From Streptomyces cyaneochromogenes (lineage in GTDB: Bacteria; Actinomycetota; Actinomycetes; Streptomycetales; Streptomycetaceae), in contig NZ_CP034539.1 of NCBI RefSeq assembly GCF_003963535.1, positions 5,704,001 through 5,768,000 of the forward strand: a stretch of 64,000 nt of DNA, written 5' to 3'. The notes beneath the pieces are model-generated. The model had not been told where the DNA came from and did not search any database. It saw only the letters and a list, made by a program, of their open reading frames with translations. Both the position numbers and the translations under genes were made by a program. Shown in pieces: positions 1 to 8,512 of this stretch (position 1 is the stretch's first letter; every line of letters begins with the position of its first letter).

Positions 1-1155
1 GCGATCGGCAGCCCCTCCGTGGCGGAACTCGCCACCGGCCCGCTCGTGGTGCTCCTGGCCGGCGCGATCGGCGTCCTCGCGGCCCGCGTCGTGCGATCCA
101 TGGTGGCCGCGCCGCTCACCCTGGCCGCGCTCGGGATCGTGACGGTGGTGGGCGCACTGCAGCCGAAGTCGGACGTGCGGTGGTGGGGTCTGGTCGGCAT
201 CGAGGACGAGAACGTGCCACCGCTGCCCACCTCACTCACCTACCGTCCGGCGGGCTGGCATCTGCTCTATCTGGCCGCCCTGGTGACCTTGGTGGCCGCG
301 GCGGCGGTGCTCCGCGCGGGCGGTCGCTCGACCGTGTTCAGGGCGACGGCCGGCGTCGCCCTGCTCGCGGTGATCGGCACGGGTCTGGCCCAGCAGCGCG
401 GTCTGCCGGACGAGGTCCGCGAGGCCCGTACGACCGCCGAGAACGCCCCGTCGTCGCAGCAGGTGTGCGTCGAGCGCGACGGCGTCGACCACTGCGCCTT
501 CCCCGAGTTCAAGGACCGGTACCGGCAGTGGGCGGAGGTGACCGGGGGAGTGCTGCGCTGGGTGCCGCGGACGGCGCGGGAGAAGCGGTATGTCGTACGC
601 CAGCACGTCTTCCTGAGCACGGTCGGCACCGGTGTCGTGCCTCCGTTGCCGGTGGCGAAGTGGGCTGCCGACGACCGTGCGGCCGGGACGCCGGGCGCCG
701 TGCCCGTCGGCACCGACTGGGGCACGCACAGCGACCTCGCGGGCGACCACATGCTCGGCTTCGCCGGGAGCTTCGCGTACCGCGCGGTGACCGGCGAGGC
801 CCCCGCCGACGCCCGCAACCAGGCGGTCTGCCGCGCGCGCGGGGCGCTCACACTGTGGCTCGCCGTCCAGGCGACGGACGGAACCCGGGAGGCCTACGAC
901 TCGCTGACCGGGCGATCCTTCGGCGGTCTCTCGCTCAACACCTTCAACGCCGCCACCGGCCTCGGTGTCAGCGCGCGTGAACAGGACCTCGTACGGACCC
1001 TGCTGACGCGGCGCGACGCCGAGGTCGGCGCCAAGGTGAAGCAGTCGTGGACGCGACTCACGGCGGCGGACACCACGACCGACGAGGCGGCCGCCCTCCT
1101 GGGCGTCCCGGCCCCGCCGGCCGCGCGCGACGGCGAGGAGGGCCGGTGCGCGTGA
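1..1155 (+). CDS. membrane protein, ABC-2 permease-like (probably 5' partial)
   Basis: The frame is open from base 1 and no ribosome site is visible before the first GTG at 19, so the gene probably begins outside the window. Counting from that GTG, about four hydrophobic segments lie near residues 5-25, 30-50, 79-98 and 107-124. They are followed by a polar domain of about 250 residues with a close cysteine pair (C150, C159) that could form a disulfide outside the membrane. Its stop overlaps the start of another membrane protein (GTGA junction), so the two are co-translated and probably form one transporter-like complex. No ATPase is visible here; one may lie to the left. I do not recognise the exact family; the permease call is an inference from topology and coupling. 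Confidence 0.5.
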   Translation, partial: AIGSPSVAELATGPLVVLLAGAIGVLAARVVRSMVAAPLTLAALGIVTVVGALQPKSDVRWWGLVGIEDENVPPLPTSLTYRPAGWHLLYLAALVTLVAAAAVLRAGGRSTVFRATAGVALLAVIGTGLAQQRGLPDEVREARTTAENAPSSQQVCVERDGVDHCAFPEFKDRYRQWAEVTGGVLRWVPRTAREKRYVVRQHVFLSTVGTGVVPPLPVAKWAADDRAAGTPGAVPVGTDWGTHSDLAGDHMLGFAGSFAYRAVTGEAPADARNQAVCRARGALTLWLAVQATDGTREAYDSLTGRSFGGLSLNTFNAATGLGVSAREQDLVRTLLTRRDAEVGAKVKQSWTRLTAADTTTDEAAALLGVPAPPAARDGEEGRCA

Positions 1156-1802
1156 ACGCCTCCACGGGTGCGGTGCTGCGCACGCTGCTCAGGCCCGACC
1201 TGCGGGCGGCCCGCACCCTTCCGCTGCTCGGTGCGGGCGTGGTGGGGGTGGCCGCTACGGGCTGCCCCGCGCTGTTCTCCGCGCACGTCCAGCCGGACGC
1301 GGCCGCCGTGCTGTTGCGGATCGCGACCGTACTGACCGCCATCGGCCTCGCCTGCCTCCTGGACGACCCCGCGGCCCGGACCACCGTGGTGGTGCCCGTG
1401 TCGCGAGGGCTGCGCAGCGGGCTGAGGATGGCCGTGGGCCTGCTGGCCTTCGGGCTCTTCTGGGGTGCCTCGGCGAGCCTCGCCCGGCTGGGAGTGGCCG
1501 CCGAGGCACGGCAGTCGTTCCCGGTCGGCGGGCTCGCGGTGGAAGGCGTGACGCTCGCCGTCGGCACGCTCGCCCTGGCCCTCCTCGGTGTGCGGCGATC
1601 GGCGCTGGGGGCGGGCAGCTTGGTGGCCGCGCCTGCGCTGACGCTCCTTGTCGGGGCGGCACTGTTCCTTCCGGACAGCCTGGAGCTGTTTCCCGTACCG
1701 GGTGATCCGGGCTGGAGCGATGCCACCCTGCGGTGGACCGTGCTGCTGCTCTTCGCCTTGGCCGGCTGCGCGGCACAGCTGCGCGAGCGGCCTGTCCGCT
1801 GA
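1152..1802 (+). CDS. integral membrane protein, partner of the preceding gene
   Basis: A polytopic protein of about 216 residues with roughly six hydrophobic stretches and no obvious enzymatic motif. The GTG at 1152 overlaps the upstream TGA (GTGA); a GTG two codons earlier (1146) is equally possible. Length and composition resemble the small membrane subunit of actinobacterial ABC-2 type transporters, but no diagnostic motif is visible. Translational coupling to the upstream membrane gene says they act together. Function is inferred only from context. Confidence 0.55.
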   Translation: MNASTGAVLRTLLRPDLRAARTLPLLGAGVVGVAATGCPALFSAHVQPDAAAVLLRIATVLTAIGLACLLDDPAARTTVVVPVSRGLRSGLRMAVGLLAFGLFWGASASLARLGVAAEARQSFPVGGLAVEGVTLAVGTLALALLGVRRSALGAGSLVAAPALTLLVGAALFLPDSLELFPVPGDPGWSDATLRWTVLLLFALAGCAAQLRERPVR

Positions 1803-1907
1803 CGGCGTGGTGCGCGACTGAGGCCGGTGACCTGCTACTCGCGGTTCCCGCGTGCGCGGCGCGAGAGAATCGGACAAGTCGGATTCCTGTGCAGGGAAAT
1901 GGTGGTG

Positions 1908-2318
1908 ATGAGCGCGATGAGTCACTCCGCTACGCCGCTCGCCAAGAAGATCGGCATCAAGCCGGGCCACCGTCTCCGGCTCCGACACGCGCCCGCCCAC
2001 TGGGACATCCCGGGCCTGCCGGAAGGCTGCGAGGTGGCCGAGGGAAGCCCGCGGGGCGCGGACGTCGCCGTCGCCTTCTACCGGTCCTACGCCGACCTCG
2101 TCACCGAAGCCCCCGCCCTGGTCGACGACCTCGCCGACGACGCCATGCTGTGGCTCGCCTGGCCCCGCCGCGCGGCCGGGCACGTCAGCGACATCACCGA
2201 GAACTCCCTGCGCGACCTCTTCCTCCCGCTCGGCGTGGTCGACGTGAAGGTGGCGGCGCTGGGGGAGGACTGGTCAGGCCTGAAGTTCGTACGGCGCCGG
2301 GAGAACCGGCGTACGTGA
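1908..2318 (+). CDS. DUF3052 family protein
   Basis: A soluble protein of about 136 residues of the actinobacterial DUF3052 type. It has the N-terminal LAKKIGIKPG motif, a central ADVAVAFYRS stretch, and the WLAWPRRAAGH...TENSLRDL...VDVKVAALGEDWSGLKFVRR tail typical of the family. The ATG at 1908 is chosen because an AGGG lies about 11 nt upstream; in-frame ATGs at 1899 and 1917 are alternatives. Family function is unknown. The fold looks like a small alpha/beta domain without catalytic residues that I can name. It appears monocistronic, and the convergent Gly-tailed gene follows. Confidence 0.75.
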   Translation: MSAMSHSATPLAKKIGIKPGHRLRLRHAPAHWDIPGLPEGCEVAEGSPRGADVAVAFYRSYADLVTEAPALVDDLADDAMLWLAWPRRAAGHVSDITENSLRDLFLPLGVVDVKVAALGEDWSGLKFVRRRENRRT

Positions 2319-2366
2319 CCGGATGTGCGTGTCGGCGGCGAGGCTCGGTATCGGGACCCGGCTTCC

Positions 2367-3473
2367 CTAGTCGCCCCCGCCCCCGCCCCCGCCACCGCCC
2401 CCGCCGTCACCGCCCCCGCTGTCGCCCCCACCGCTGTCCCCGCTGCTGCCGCCGTCCGACCCCCAGCCGTCGCCGCCGCCGGGCTCGTTGTCGTCGCCGC
2501 CCTGCCCGAGGTTGCTGAACCAGGCACGGTCCCACCACTCGTCGGCGGCGAGGGGCTCACCCTCGTTCACCGGGCGCCGCTGCGACCGGAACCGTGCCAG
2601 GCCCGTGGTGTCCCCCAGCCCGAAGGCGACGGCGAAGACCTGCGCCATGACGGCGTCCAGCGGGTCCGGGCTCTCGTACCGCACGGGGGACAGCGGCAGC
2701 AGGACCGAGCCCTGCTCCAGCACCGGCCGGCGTGGGGGGCGTGTCAGCAGGGCGACGCGCTGTTCGTTGCGCAGCAGCCACGAACTCACCGCGTTCTCCC
2801 GCCGCAGCACCCAGTACTGCCCGGGCAGCCACACCTCCACGGAACTCTTCGACTTCCGCAGCTTCTTCTTGAGGCTGAGCTGCGCCGTGACCTCGCCGAC
2901 CGTCAGACGCAGGCCCTTGGAGGGTTCGGAGGCGTCGGCCCGGAAGCCGCGGGGCGCCCGGAGCCGTACGACAGGAGCGTACGGACCCCATACGTCCACG
3001 CGCACCAGACGCCGGTCCACGGCGACGGTGACCGGCCCGGCGGGCCCCGGCGCGAACCGCCGCGCGATCCACAGCGGTACGCCCTCGGCCCGGGCCCGGG
3101 CCCCCAGAGCGGCCACCTGGTCCGGCCCGCCGCACCGCCAGACCGCCAGCTCACCCAGCCTGTGGGCGAACTCGGCGGCCCGGCGCACCCGCACCGGCGT
3201 GGCGGTGCCGGTGACGCGGGTGACGGGGACGATCCCGGTCCCCGCCGCCAACCGCTGGAGCGGGCGCTCCGCCCCACCGCCCCCGAGCCACCACCCGCGC
3301 TGGAACGCCTCGGCCATGGCGCCGAAGTTCAGCTCACTCGACGGTGTGGTCCTGCCACCCCTGCGCAGCCGGTCCTCGGTCAACTCCACGGTCCGCGCCA
3401 GCGGATTCCACGACTGCTCGCTGTACAGAACCTGGCTCACCACAACCCCCGTCCCCCGCGGCCGGCTCAGCAC
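2367..3473 (-). CDS. hypothetical protein with glycine-rich C-terminal tail
   Basis: A 368-residue protein that I do not recognise. Residues 1 to about 320 are a mixed, Arg/Leu/Val-rich domain without signal peptide or clear membrane segment. The last 40 residues are almost entirely Gly, Asp and Ser and end in an uninterrupted glycine run. The GTG start has a GAGGG about 7 nt upstream; further GTG codons 10-11 codons in are alternatives. Such Gly/Asp tails are common on Streptomyces proteins annotated TIGR04222-like or simply hypothetical. The coding strand of the tail is G-rich and could form G-quadruplexes. It is convergent with the DUF3052 gene. Confidence 0.6.
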   Translation of the reverse strand: MLSRPRGTGVVVSQVLYSEQSWNPLARTVELTEDRLRRGGRTTPSSELNFGAMAEAFQRGWWLGGGGAERPLQRLAAGTGIVPVTRVTGTATPVRVRRAAEFAHRLGELAVWRCGGPDQVAALGARARAEGVPLWIARRFAPGPAGPVTVAVDRRLVRVDVWGPYAPVVRLRAPRGFRADASEPSKGLRLTVGEVTAQLSLKKKLRKSKSSVEVWLPGQYWVLRRENAVSSWLLRNEQRVALLTRPPRRPVLEQGSVLLPLSPVRYESPDPLDAVMAQVFAVAFGLGDTTGLARFRSQRRPVNEGEPLAADEWWDRAWFSNLGQGGDDNEPGGGDGWGSDGGSSGDSGGGDSGGGDGGGGGGGGGGGD

Positions 3474-3657
3474 GGCCCACCCTCACCATTGTCCGGTCCT
3501 GCCCGCTCCCATGCCGCTGTGGCGTACGGCACAGGGAGCAGCCGCGTGTGACCGCCGTCCGTCATACAAATCGGCGTACTCAAGACGTCCCTGCAGTGAA
3601 CGACTAGCATCCGCCGGAAGCCGTGGCCGGGGCGAAGTGACGGAATGAGGGCTGGAC

Positions 3658-4551
3658 ATGACGGAACCGAGGATCGCCGTCGCCGTGGTGACCATGGGGA
3701 ACCGCCCCGCCGAGGTCGACGCGCTGCTCGAGTCCGTGGCCAAGCAGGACCTCGCCCCCACCCGGATCGTCATCGTCGGCAACGGCTGCCCGCTTCCCGA
3801 GTTCGCCGAACGGCTGGGCCTGCCCGGCGAGGTCACGCCGATCGAGCTCGACGAGAACCTCGGCTGCCCCGGCGGGCGCAACGCGGCCCTCGCGCGGCTG
3901 CGGGAGTTCGGGGACGTCGACGTCGTGGTCGACCTGGACGACGACGGGCTCCTCGTCGACGCCGACGTACTGCGCCGCGTACGCGACCTGTACGCCGCCG
4001 ACGACCGGCTCGGCATCGTCGGCTTCCGCATCGCCGACGAGCACGGCGAGACACAGCAGCGGCACGTGCCGAGGATCGGCAAGTCGGATCCGCTGCGGGG
4101 CGGTTACGTCACCGGCTTCCTCGGCGGCGGGCACGCGCTGAGCATGGCGATGCTCGACGAAACCGGGGACTGGCCCGCCGAGTTCTTCTTCGCCCACGAG
4201 GAGACGGACCTGGCCTGGCGGGCGGCCGACGCCGGCTGGCGCATTCTCTACGCCCCCGAACTCCTCCTCCAGCACCCGAAGACCTCGCCCGCCCGGCACG
4301 CCATCTACTACCGCGTGACCGCCCGCAACCGCGTCTGGCTGACCCGCCGCCGGCTCCCGCTCGCCCTCGTCCCCGTCCACCTGGGCATCTGGATCCTGCT
4401 CACCCTCGCCCGCAACCGCTCGCCGGCCGGCCTGCGCGCCTGGTTCGGCGGCTTCCTGGAAGGCCTACGGGAACCGGCGGGCGAGCGACGCCCCATGCGC
4501 TGGCGCACGGTGTGGCGGCTCTGCCGGCTGGGGCGGCCCCCGGTCATCTGA
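3658..4551 (+). CDS. glycosyltransferase family 2
   Basis: A 297-residue GT-A fold transferase. The N-terminal strand IAVAVVTMGNRP begins the nucleotide-sugar binding domain. ENLGCPGGRNAAL is the GT2 signature loop, and DLDDDG near residue 92-97 is the metal-binding DXD-type motif. HEETDLAWRAADAG matches the ED...W acceptor motif of rhamnosyltransferase-like GT2 enzymes. Near residue 235-255 there is a hydrophobic stretch (ALVPVHLGIWILLTLA) that may be a membrane anchor. GAGGG lies 7 nt before the ATG. It stands alone, so the acceptor (cell-wall glycan or a metabolite) cannot be named. A strong hairpin follows it. Confidence 0.85.
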   Translation: MTEPRIAVAVVTMGNRPAEVDALLESVAKQDLAPTRIVIVGNGCPLPEFAERLGLPGEVTPIELDENLGCPGGRNAALARLREFGDVDVVVDLDDDGLLVDADVLRRVRDLYAADDRLGIVGFRIADEHGETQQRHVPRIGKSDPLRGGYVTGFLGGGHALSMAMLDETGDWPAEFFFAHEETDLAWRAADAGWRILYAPELLLQHPKTSPARHAIYYRVTARNRVWLTRRRLPLALVPVHLGIWILLTLARNRSPAGLRAWFGGFLEGLREPAGERRPMRWRTVWRLCRLGRPPVI

Positions 4552-4576
4552 CCAGGCCCGTCAACGGACGGGACGC

Positions 4577-4611
4577 GGGCCCCGGTCGTTCACCTCTGAC
4601 GACCGGGACCC
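4577..4611. terminator. bidirectional hairpin terminator
   Basis: An inverted repeat with 13-bp arms (4577-4589 and 4599-4611, one G-T type mismatch) and a 9-nt loop sits between the convergent glycosyltransferase and polymerase genes. There is no long T run, as is common in Streptomyces. Confidence 0.7.
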
Positions 4612-4759
4612 ACACGCGCCCCCGGATCCGGCCACGGCGGCGACGCTCCCCCGAGCTGCGCGTCGTACGCACGCACCGTCGGGCCGGACCCGATGTAGTG
4701 AGATTAAGCCATGTTGACGGAACGCCAACAACTGGCCAAAGGTGTTTTTTGACACTCGA

Positions 4760-6463
4760 TCACTTGGCGTCGGCATAACACTCCACCACCGCCGTGGTGA
4801 ACGGAAACCGCACCGGCGTCTCCCCGAACGTCAGCCGCCCGGCCAGCTCAGCCGCCTCGCGGATCGCCGTCACCACCGCCTCGGCCTCTTCCTCGGGACA
4901 GTGCACGATCACCTCGTCGTGCTGGAAGAAGACCAGTTCGGCCGCCATGCCCGCACAGGTCTGCCGCAGCGCGGCGAGCAGCAGCAGGGTCCAGTCGGCG
5001 GCACTGCCCTGGACGACGAAGTTGCGGGCGAAGCGGCCCCGGGCGCGGGCGTTGGTGGAGGCGTAGCCCGGCACCCACTCCTGCGGCCCGGAGCCGTCGG
5101 CCGACTCCTCCCGCGCCTGCGGTGTCGGGATCCCCGCCTCCTCGGCCGCGTCGTCCGACGCCCCGGCGGCCGGGGGACACGTCCGCCCCAGCCACGTCCG
5201 CACGAGCCGCCCCTCCTCCCCGGCCCGCGCCGCCTCGTCGACGTACGCCACCGCTCTCGGGAAACGGCGTCTGAGCGCGGCGAGGTTCTTGAGTCCGTCG
5301 CCGGAGGTCTGCCCGTAGACGGCGCCCAGCACGGCGAGCTTGGCCTGATCGCGGTCGCCGGAGAAGGCGCGGTCGGAGACGGACTGGTAGAGGTCGGTCT
5401 CCCGCCCGGCCACCTCCATCAGCCCGGGATCACGCGAGATCGCGGCGAGCACCCGCGGCTCCATCTGGTCGGCGTCGGCCACGACGAGCCGCCAGCCCGG
5501 GTCGGCGACCACCGCACGCCGGATGACCTTCGGAATCTGCAGCGCGCCCCCGCCGTTGGTCACCCACCGCCCGGTGACCGTCCCGCCCGCGAGGAACTCC
5601 GGCCTGAACCGCCCGTCCCGCACCCAGTCCTGCAGCCAGGACCAGCCGTGCGCCACCCAGATGCGGTACAGCTTCTTGTACTCGACCAGCGGCTTCACGG
5701 CCGGATGGTCGAGGGACTCGATCTCCCAGCGGCGCGTCGATCTGATCCTGATCCCGGCCTGCGCGAAGGCCTTGACGACGTCCGCGGGCAGATCGGGCCG
5801 CACCCGGCGCCCGAACGCGGCCGACACCTCGTCCGCCAGCTCGGCCAGCCGGCGCGGCTCCCCGCCCCCGGCGTACCGCTCACCCAGCAGTTCGTGCAGC
5901 ACCCGGCGGTGCACCTCGGCGCTCCAGGGCAGCCCGACCCGGTTCATCTCGGCGGCGACGAGCATGCCCGCCGACTCGGCCGCCGTCAGCAGCCGCATCC
6001 GCTCCGGGTGTGCGGTCGCCCCGTGCCGACGCTGCTGGTCGGCGTACACCTCGACGAGGTCGGCGAGCGGCACATGGACCGCCTGCGGCTCGAAGAGCGG
6101 GGACTGCGAGCCGGGTTCGGCGGCGCGCAGGGGCGGGTCGGGCGGTACGGGGCGGCGGCGCAGCCGGGCGAGGGCGGCGGCGGCCGACCTCGGCTCGCCG
6201 TACCGCCCCTCGTGACCGAGCAGGAGCGTCTCGGCGTCCTCGATGTCGTAGCACCGCTCGACTCGCACCCCCGTGGCGAGCAGACGCGGATAGACCTCGG
6301 CGGTGGACCGCCACACCCACCGCGCGACCTCCGGCCGCCCCCGCACGGCCTCGGCCGCGTCCGCCTCCCACCGCACCGGCCCCGCGGGCAGCCCGTCCGG
6401 ACCGAGGGGGGCGATCTCCACGCCGCCGTCCTCGGCCGGAGCGAGCGCCCACCGGTCGGTCAT
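4760..6463 (-). CDS. bifunctional 3'-5' exonuclease/DNA polymerase, PolA-like
   Basis: A 567-residue family A polymerase of the short actinobacterial type, without the N-terminal 5' nuclease domain of true PolA. Motif A is VVADADQMEPRVLA (catalytic Asp in DxDQxEPR). Motif B on the O-helix is RDQAKLAVLGAVYG. Motif C is FFQHDEVIV, with the second catalytic Asp. The exonuclease-like N-terminal half (about residues 1-190) does not show a clear DxE Exo I motif, so proofreading is doubtful. A Pro/Ala/Glu-rich insert of about 40 residues lies between motifs B and C. Streptomyces usually carry this gene in addition to a full polA; a repair or translesion role is inference. It is monocistronic. Confidence 0.88.
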   Translation of the reverse strand: MTDRWALAPAEDGGVEIAPLGPDGLPAGPVRWEADAAEAVRGRPEVARWVWRSTAEVYPRLLATGVRVERCYDIEDAETLLLGHEGRYGEPRSAAAALARLRRRPVPPDPPLRAAEPGSQSPLFEPQAVHVPLADLVEVYADQQRRHGATAHPERMRLLTAAESAGMLVAAEMNRVGLPWSAEVHRRVLHELLGERYAGGGEPRRLAELADEVSAAFGRRVRPDLPADVVKAFAQAGIRIRSTRRWEIESLDHPAVKPLVEYKKLYRIWVAHGWSWLQDWVRDGRFRPEFLAGGTVTGRWVTNGGGALQIPKVIRRAVVADPGWRLVVADADQMEPRVLAAISRDPGLMEVAGRETDLYQSVSDRAFSGDRDQAKLAVLGAVYGQTSGDGLKNLAALRRRFPRAVAYVDEAARAGEEGRLVRTWLGRTCPPAAGASDDAAEEAGIPTPQAREESADGSGPQEWVPGYASTNARARGRFARNFVVQGSAADWTLLLLAALRQTCAGMAAELVFFQHDEVIVHCPEEEAEAVVTAIREAAELAGRLTFGETPVRFPFTTAVVECYADAK

Positions 6464-6497
6464 GCTGCGAGTGTGGCACCCGGGTCTGACAACGCCC

Positions 6498-7292
6498 TCA
6501 GCCTTGCTTCTCGCCCTGTTCCCCGCCCCGTACCTCGCCCTGTCCGTCGGCCGTCTTCAGCGTCGTCTCCTCACCGCTCTTCAGGAACTGGGAGAGCAGT
6601 TCGACGACGTACGCCTCCATCGCCTCCTTGGAGAGGCCGAGGCCGGACAGGACGCCGGTGCCGTTCTCGAACTCCAGCAGGGCCAGCAGGATGTGCTCGG
6701 TGCCGATGTAGTTGTGGCCGAGGCGCAGCGCCTCGCGGAAGGTGAGTTCCAGGACCTTCTTGGCGTCGGAGCCGTACGGGATGAGTTCTGGAACCTCGTC
6801 GGCGGCGGGCGGCAGCGCGGCGGTCGCGGCCTGGCGCACGGAGTCCAGGAGGACGCCCTGCGCCGTGATCGCCTTCGAGGCCAGGCCGTCCGGGTCGGCC
6901 AGCAGTCCGAGGACCAGGTGCTCGGGGCGGCCCTCGGCGTTGCGTGCCGCGATGGCCTCGTTGTGGGCGGCCATCACCGCGCCCCGGGCACGCGGCGTGT
7001 AGCGGCCGAAGCCCTGCTGCGGATCGAGGTCGATCGACTCCTTCGGCACGAACCGCTTCTGCGCGGCCTGCCGCGTGACGCCCATGCTCCGGCCGATGTC
7101 GGTCCAGGAAGCACCCGACCGCCGGGCCTGGTCCACGAAGTGGCCGATCAGATGGTCGGCCACCTCACCGAGGTGATCACCGGCGATCACCGCGTCCTGG
7201 AGCTGATCGAGGGGCTCGTCGTGGACCTTCTTGATGGCCGCGATGAGTTCGTCGAGTCGTACGGATGACGTGATGCTCGGGTTCGTCGACAT
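6498..7292 (-). CDS. Clp N-terminal (R) domain protein with HTH
   Basis: A 264-residue two-module protein. Residues about 62-81 form a helix-turn-helix (SWTDIGRSMGVTRQAAQKRF) preceded by a helical segment. Residues about 96-250 form a double Clp R repeat. The second repeat (LELTFREALRLGHNYIGTEH) is nearly the ClpC sequence, here without any AAA module. It therefore looks like a DNA-binding regulator that carries a ClpC-type substrate/adaptor-binding domain. Its promoter holds two identical dyads (7295-7311, 7323-7339), and the ATG is exactly at the predicted +1 (leaderless). Autoregulation with sensing of Clp clients, adaptors or modified proteins is inference. Confidence 0.85.
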   Translation of the reverse strand: MSTNPSITSSVRLDELIAAIKKVHDEPLDQLQDAVIAGDHLGEVADHLIGHFVDQARRSGASWTDIGRSMGVTRQAAQKRFVPKESIDLDPQQGFGRYTPRARGAVMAAHNEAIAARNAEGRPEHLVLGLLADPDGLASKAITAQGVLLDSVRQAATAALPPAADEVPELIPYGSDAKKVLELTFREALRLGHNYIGTEHILLALLEFENGTGVLSGLGLSKEAMEAYVVELLSQFLKSGEETTLKTADGQGEVRGGEQGEKQG

Positions 7293-7327
7293 GTGTCAAC
7301 CGTAGGTTGACGATCCCGAGGCGTCAA
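7292..7327 (-). promoter_or_regulatory. leaderless sigma70-type promoter of the Clp-N/HTH gene
   Basis: On the minus strand there is a -35 TTGACG (7327-7322), a 17-nt spacer, a -10 TACGGT (7304-7299), six bases, then the ATG at 7292. This gives a near-consensus promoter with +1 at the A of the start codon. Confidence 0.7.
7295..7311. promoter_or_regulatory. operator dyad 1, GTCAACC-N3-GGTTGAC
   Basis: A perfect 7-bp inverted repeat with a 3-bp spacer (GTA) that covers the -10 of the leftward promoter. It is identical in its arms to dyad 2, 28 bp away. Confidence 0.75.
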
Positions 7328-7339
7328 CCCGTGGTTGAC
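7323..7339. promoter_or_regulatory. operator dyad 2, GTCAACC-N3-GGTTGAC
   Basis: A second perfect copy (spacer CGT). One arm contains the -35 of the leftward promoter, and the site lies just upstream of the -10-like TACGAT (7353-7358) of the rightward DUF2786 gene. One regulator could therefore control both genes. Confidence 0.75.
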
Positions 7340-7364
7340 GGGCTCGTTTCATTACGATCCTGTG

Positions 7365-8480
7365 GTGAGCACGCCCAGCACGGTCGACCGAGCCTTCGAG
7401 GCCGCCCTCTACGCCACCGGCCACACCGCCCTCGACACCGGCGCATCCCTCCTCGCCGCCGACACCGCGGCGGACGCCGAACTCGCCCGTCGCGGACAGG
7501 AGTTCGTGGCGGCCGCCTGGCGGCGCGGCTGGCAGCCGGCCGATGTCGTACGGCTCGTGCGGCGCGACCTGGACGACGTGCACGTACGACTGCTCGCGGC
7601 GCTGATCCGAGCACAGCAGCCGGACGACGGCCCCCGCGGCCCGCGCTGGAACGCCCAGCTCGACGACCTGCCCGCCGAGGCCCCGCCCCGCACGGACCGC
7701 TTCTCGCACGCGACCGCCGTCCTGGAGCTGTACCGCCTCCTGCTGCGCCTGCCCACGCTGGAAGCCCTGGACCAGGCGGCCGCACCGGCCACCCGGGCCA
7801 CCGGGCCCGAGTCCCGCATGCTCACCCGCATCCGCGCGCTGCTGGCCAAGGCGGAGGCGACCGGCTTCCCCGAGGAGGCGGAGGCGCTCACCGCCAAGGC
7901 GCAGGAGCTGATGGCCCGGCACAGCATCGACGACGCGCTGCTCCCGACCAGCGACCACGCCCCGAAGGACGCGCCCGGTGCCTGCCGGATCGGTGTGGAA
8001 CCGCCGTACGAGCAGGCCAAGGCCGTCCTGCTGGACGCGGTGGCGACCGCCAACCACTGCCGCGCCGTGTGGAACGAACCCTTCGGCTTCTCCACGGTCG
8101 TCGGCTTCGAGGCCGACCTGGAGGCGGTCGAGCTTCTCTACACCTCGCTTCTCGTGCAGGCCCAGACCGCGATGACGAAGGCGGAGGCGGCCCAGCGCGC
8201 GGGCGGCCGCAAGCGCACCAAGACCTTCCGGCAGTCGTTCCTGGCGGCCTACGCCCACCGCATCGGCACCCACCTGACCGCCGCCGCTCGGACGCAGGTG
8301 ACCCAGGACCTGCTCCCGGTCCTCGCCTCCCGCGAGGTGGCGGTCACCGAGCGCCTGGACCGCATGTTCCCGGAGACGACCACGACCCGCCTGCGCGGCG
8401 TCAGCGACGAGGCGGGCTGGGTGGAGGGCTCGGAGGCGGCCGACCGGGCCCGGACGAAGGCCCGACGGCCGCTGCGCTGA
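7365..8480 (+). CDS. DUF2786 domain-containing protein
   Basis: A soluble, Ala-rich protein of about 371 residues. The DUF2786 helical core is at about residues 145-190 (SRMLTRIRALLAKAEATGF followed by EAEALTAKAQELMARHSID). A second conserved helical region contains GGRKRTKTFRQSFLAAYAHRIG, typical of longer actinobacterial members. No catalytic motif is visible and the function is unknown; phage and genomic relatives suggest a nucleic-acid-associated role, which is speculative. The GTG at 7365 lies 7 nt past TACGAT, so the mRNA may be leaderless; the GTG at 7362 is an alternative. It is divergent from the Clp-N/HTH gene and shares its operators. Confidence 0.8.
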   Translation: MSTPSTVDRAFEAALYATGHTALDTGASLLAADTAADAELARRGQEFVAAAWRRGWQPADVVRLVRRDLDDVHVRLLAALIRAQQPDDGPRGPRWNAQLDDLPAEAPPRTDRFSHATAVLELYRLLLRLPTLEALDQAAAPATRATGPESRMLTRIRALLAKAEATGFPEEAEALTAKAQELMARHSIDDALLPTSDHAPKDAPGACRIGVEPPYEQAKAVLLDAVATANHCRAVWNEPFGFSTVVGFEADLEAVELLYTSLLVQAQTAMTKAEAAQRAGGRKRTKTFRQSFLAAYAHRIGTHLTAAARTQVTQDLLPVLASREVAVTERLDRMFPETTTTRLRGVSDEAGWVEGSEAADRARTKARRPLR

Positions 8481-8512
8481 GCCGCGTCAGCGGCCGGGGC
8501 GCCGCAACCGCG

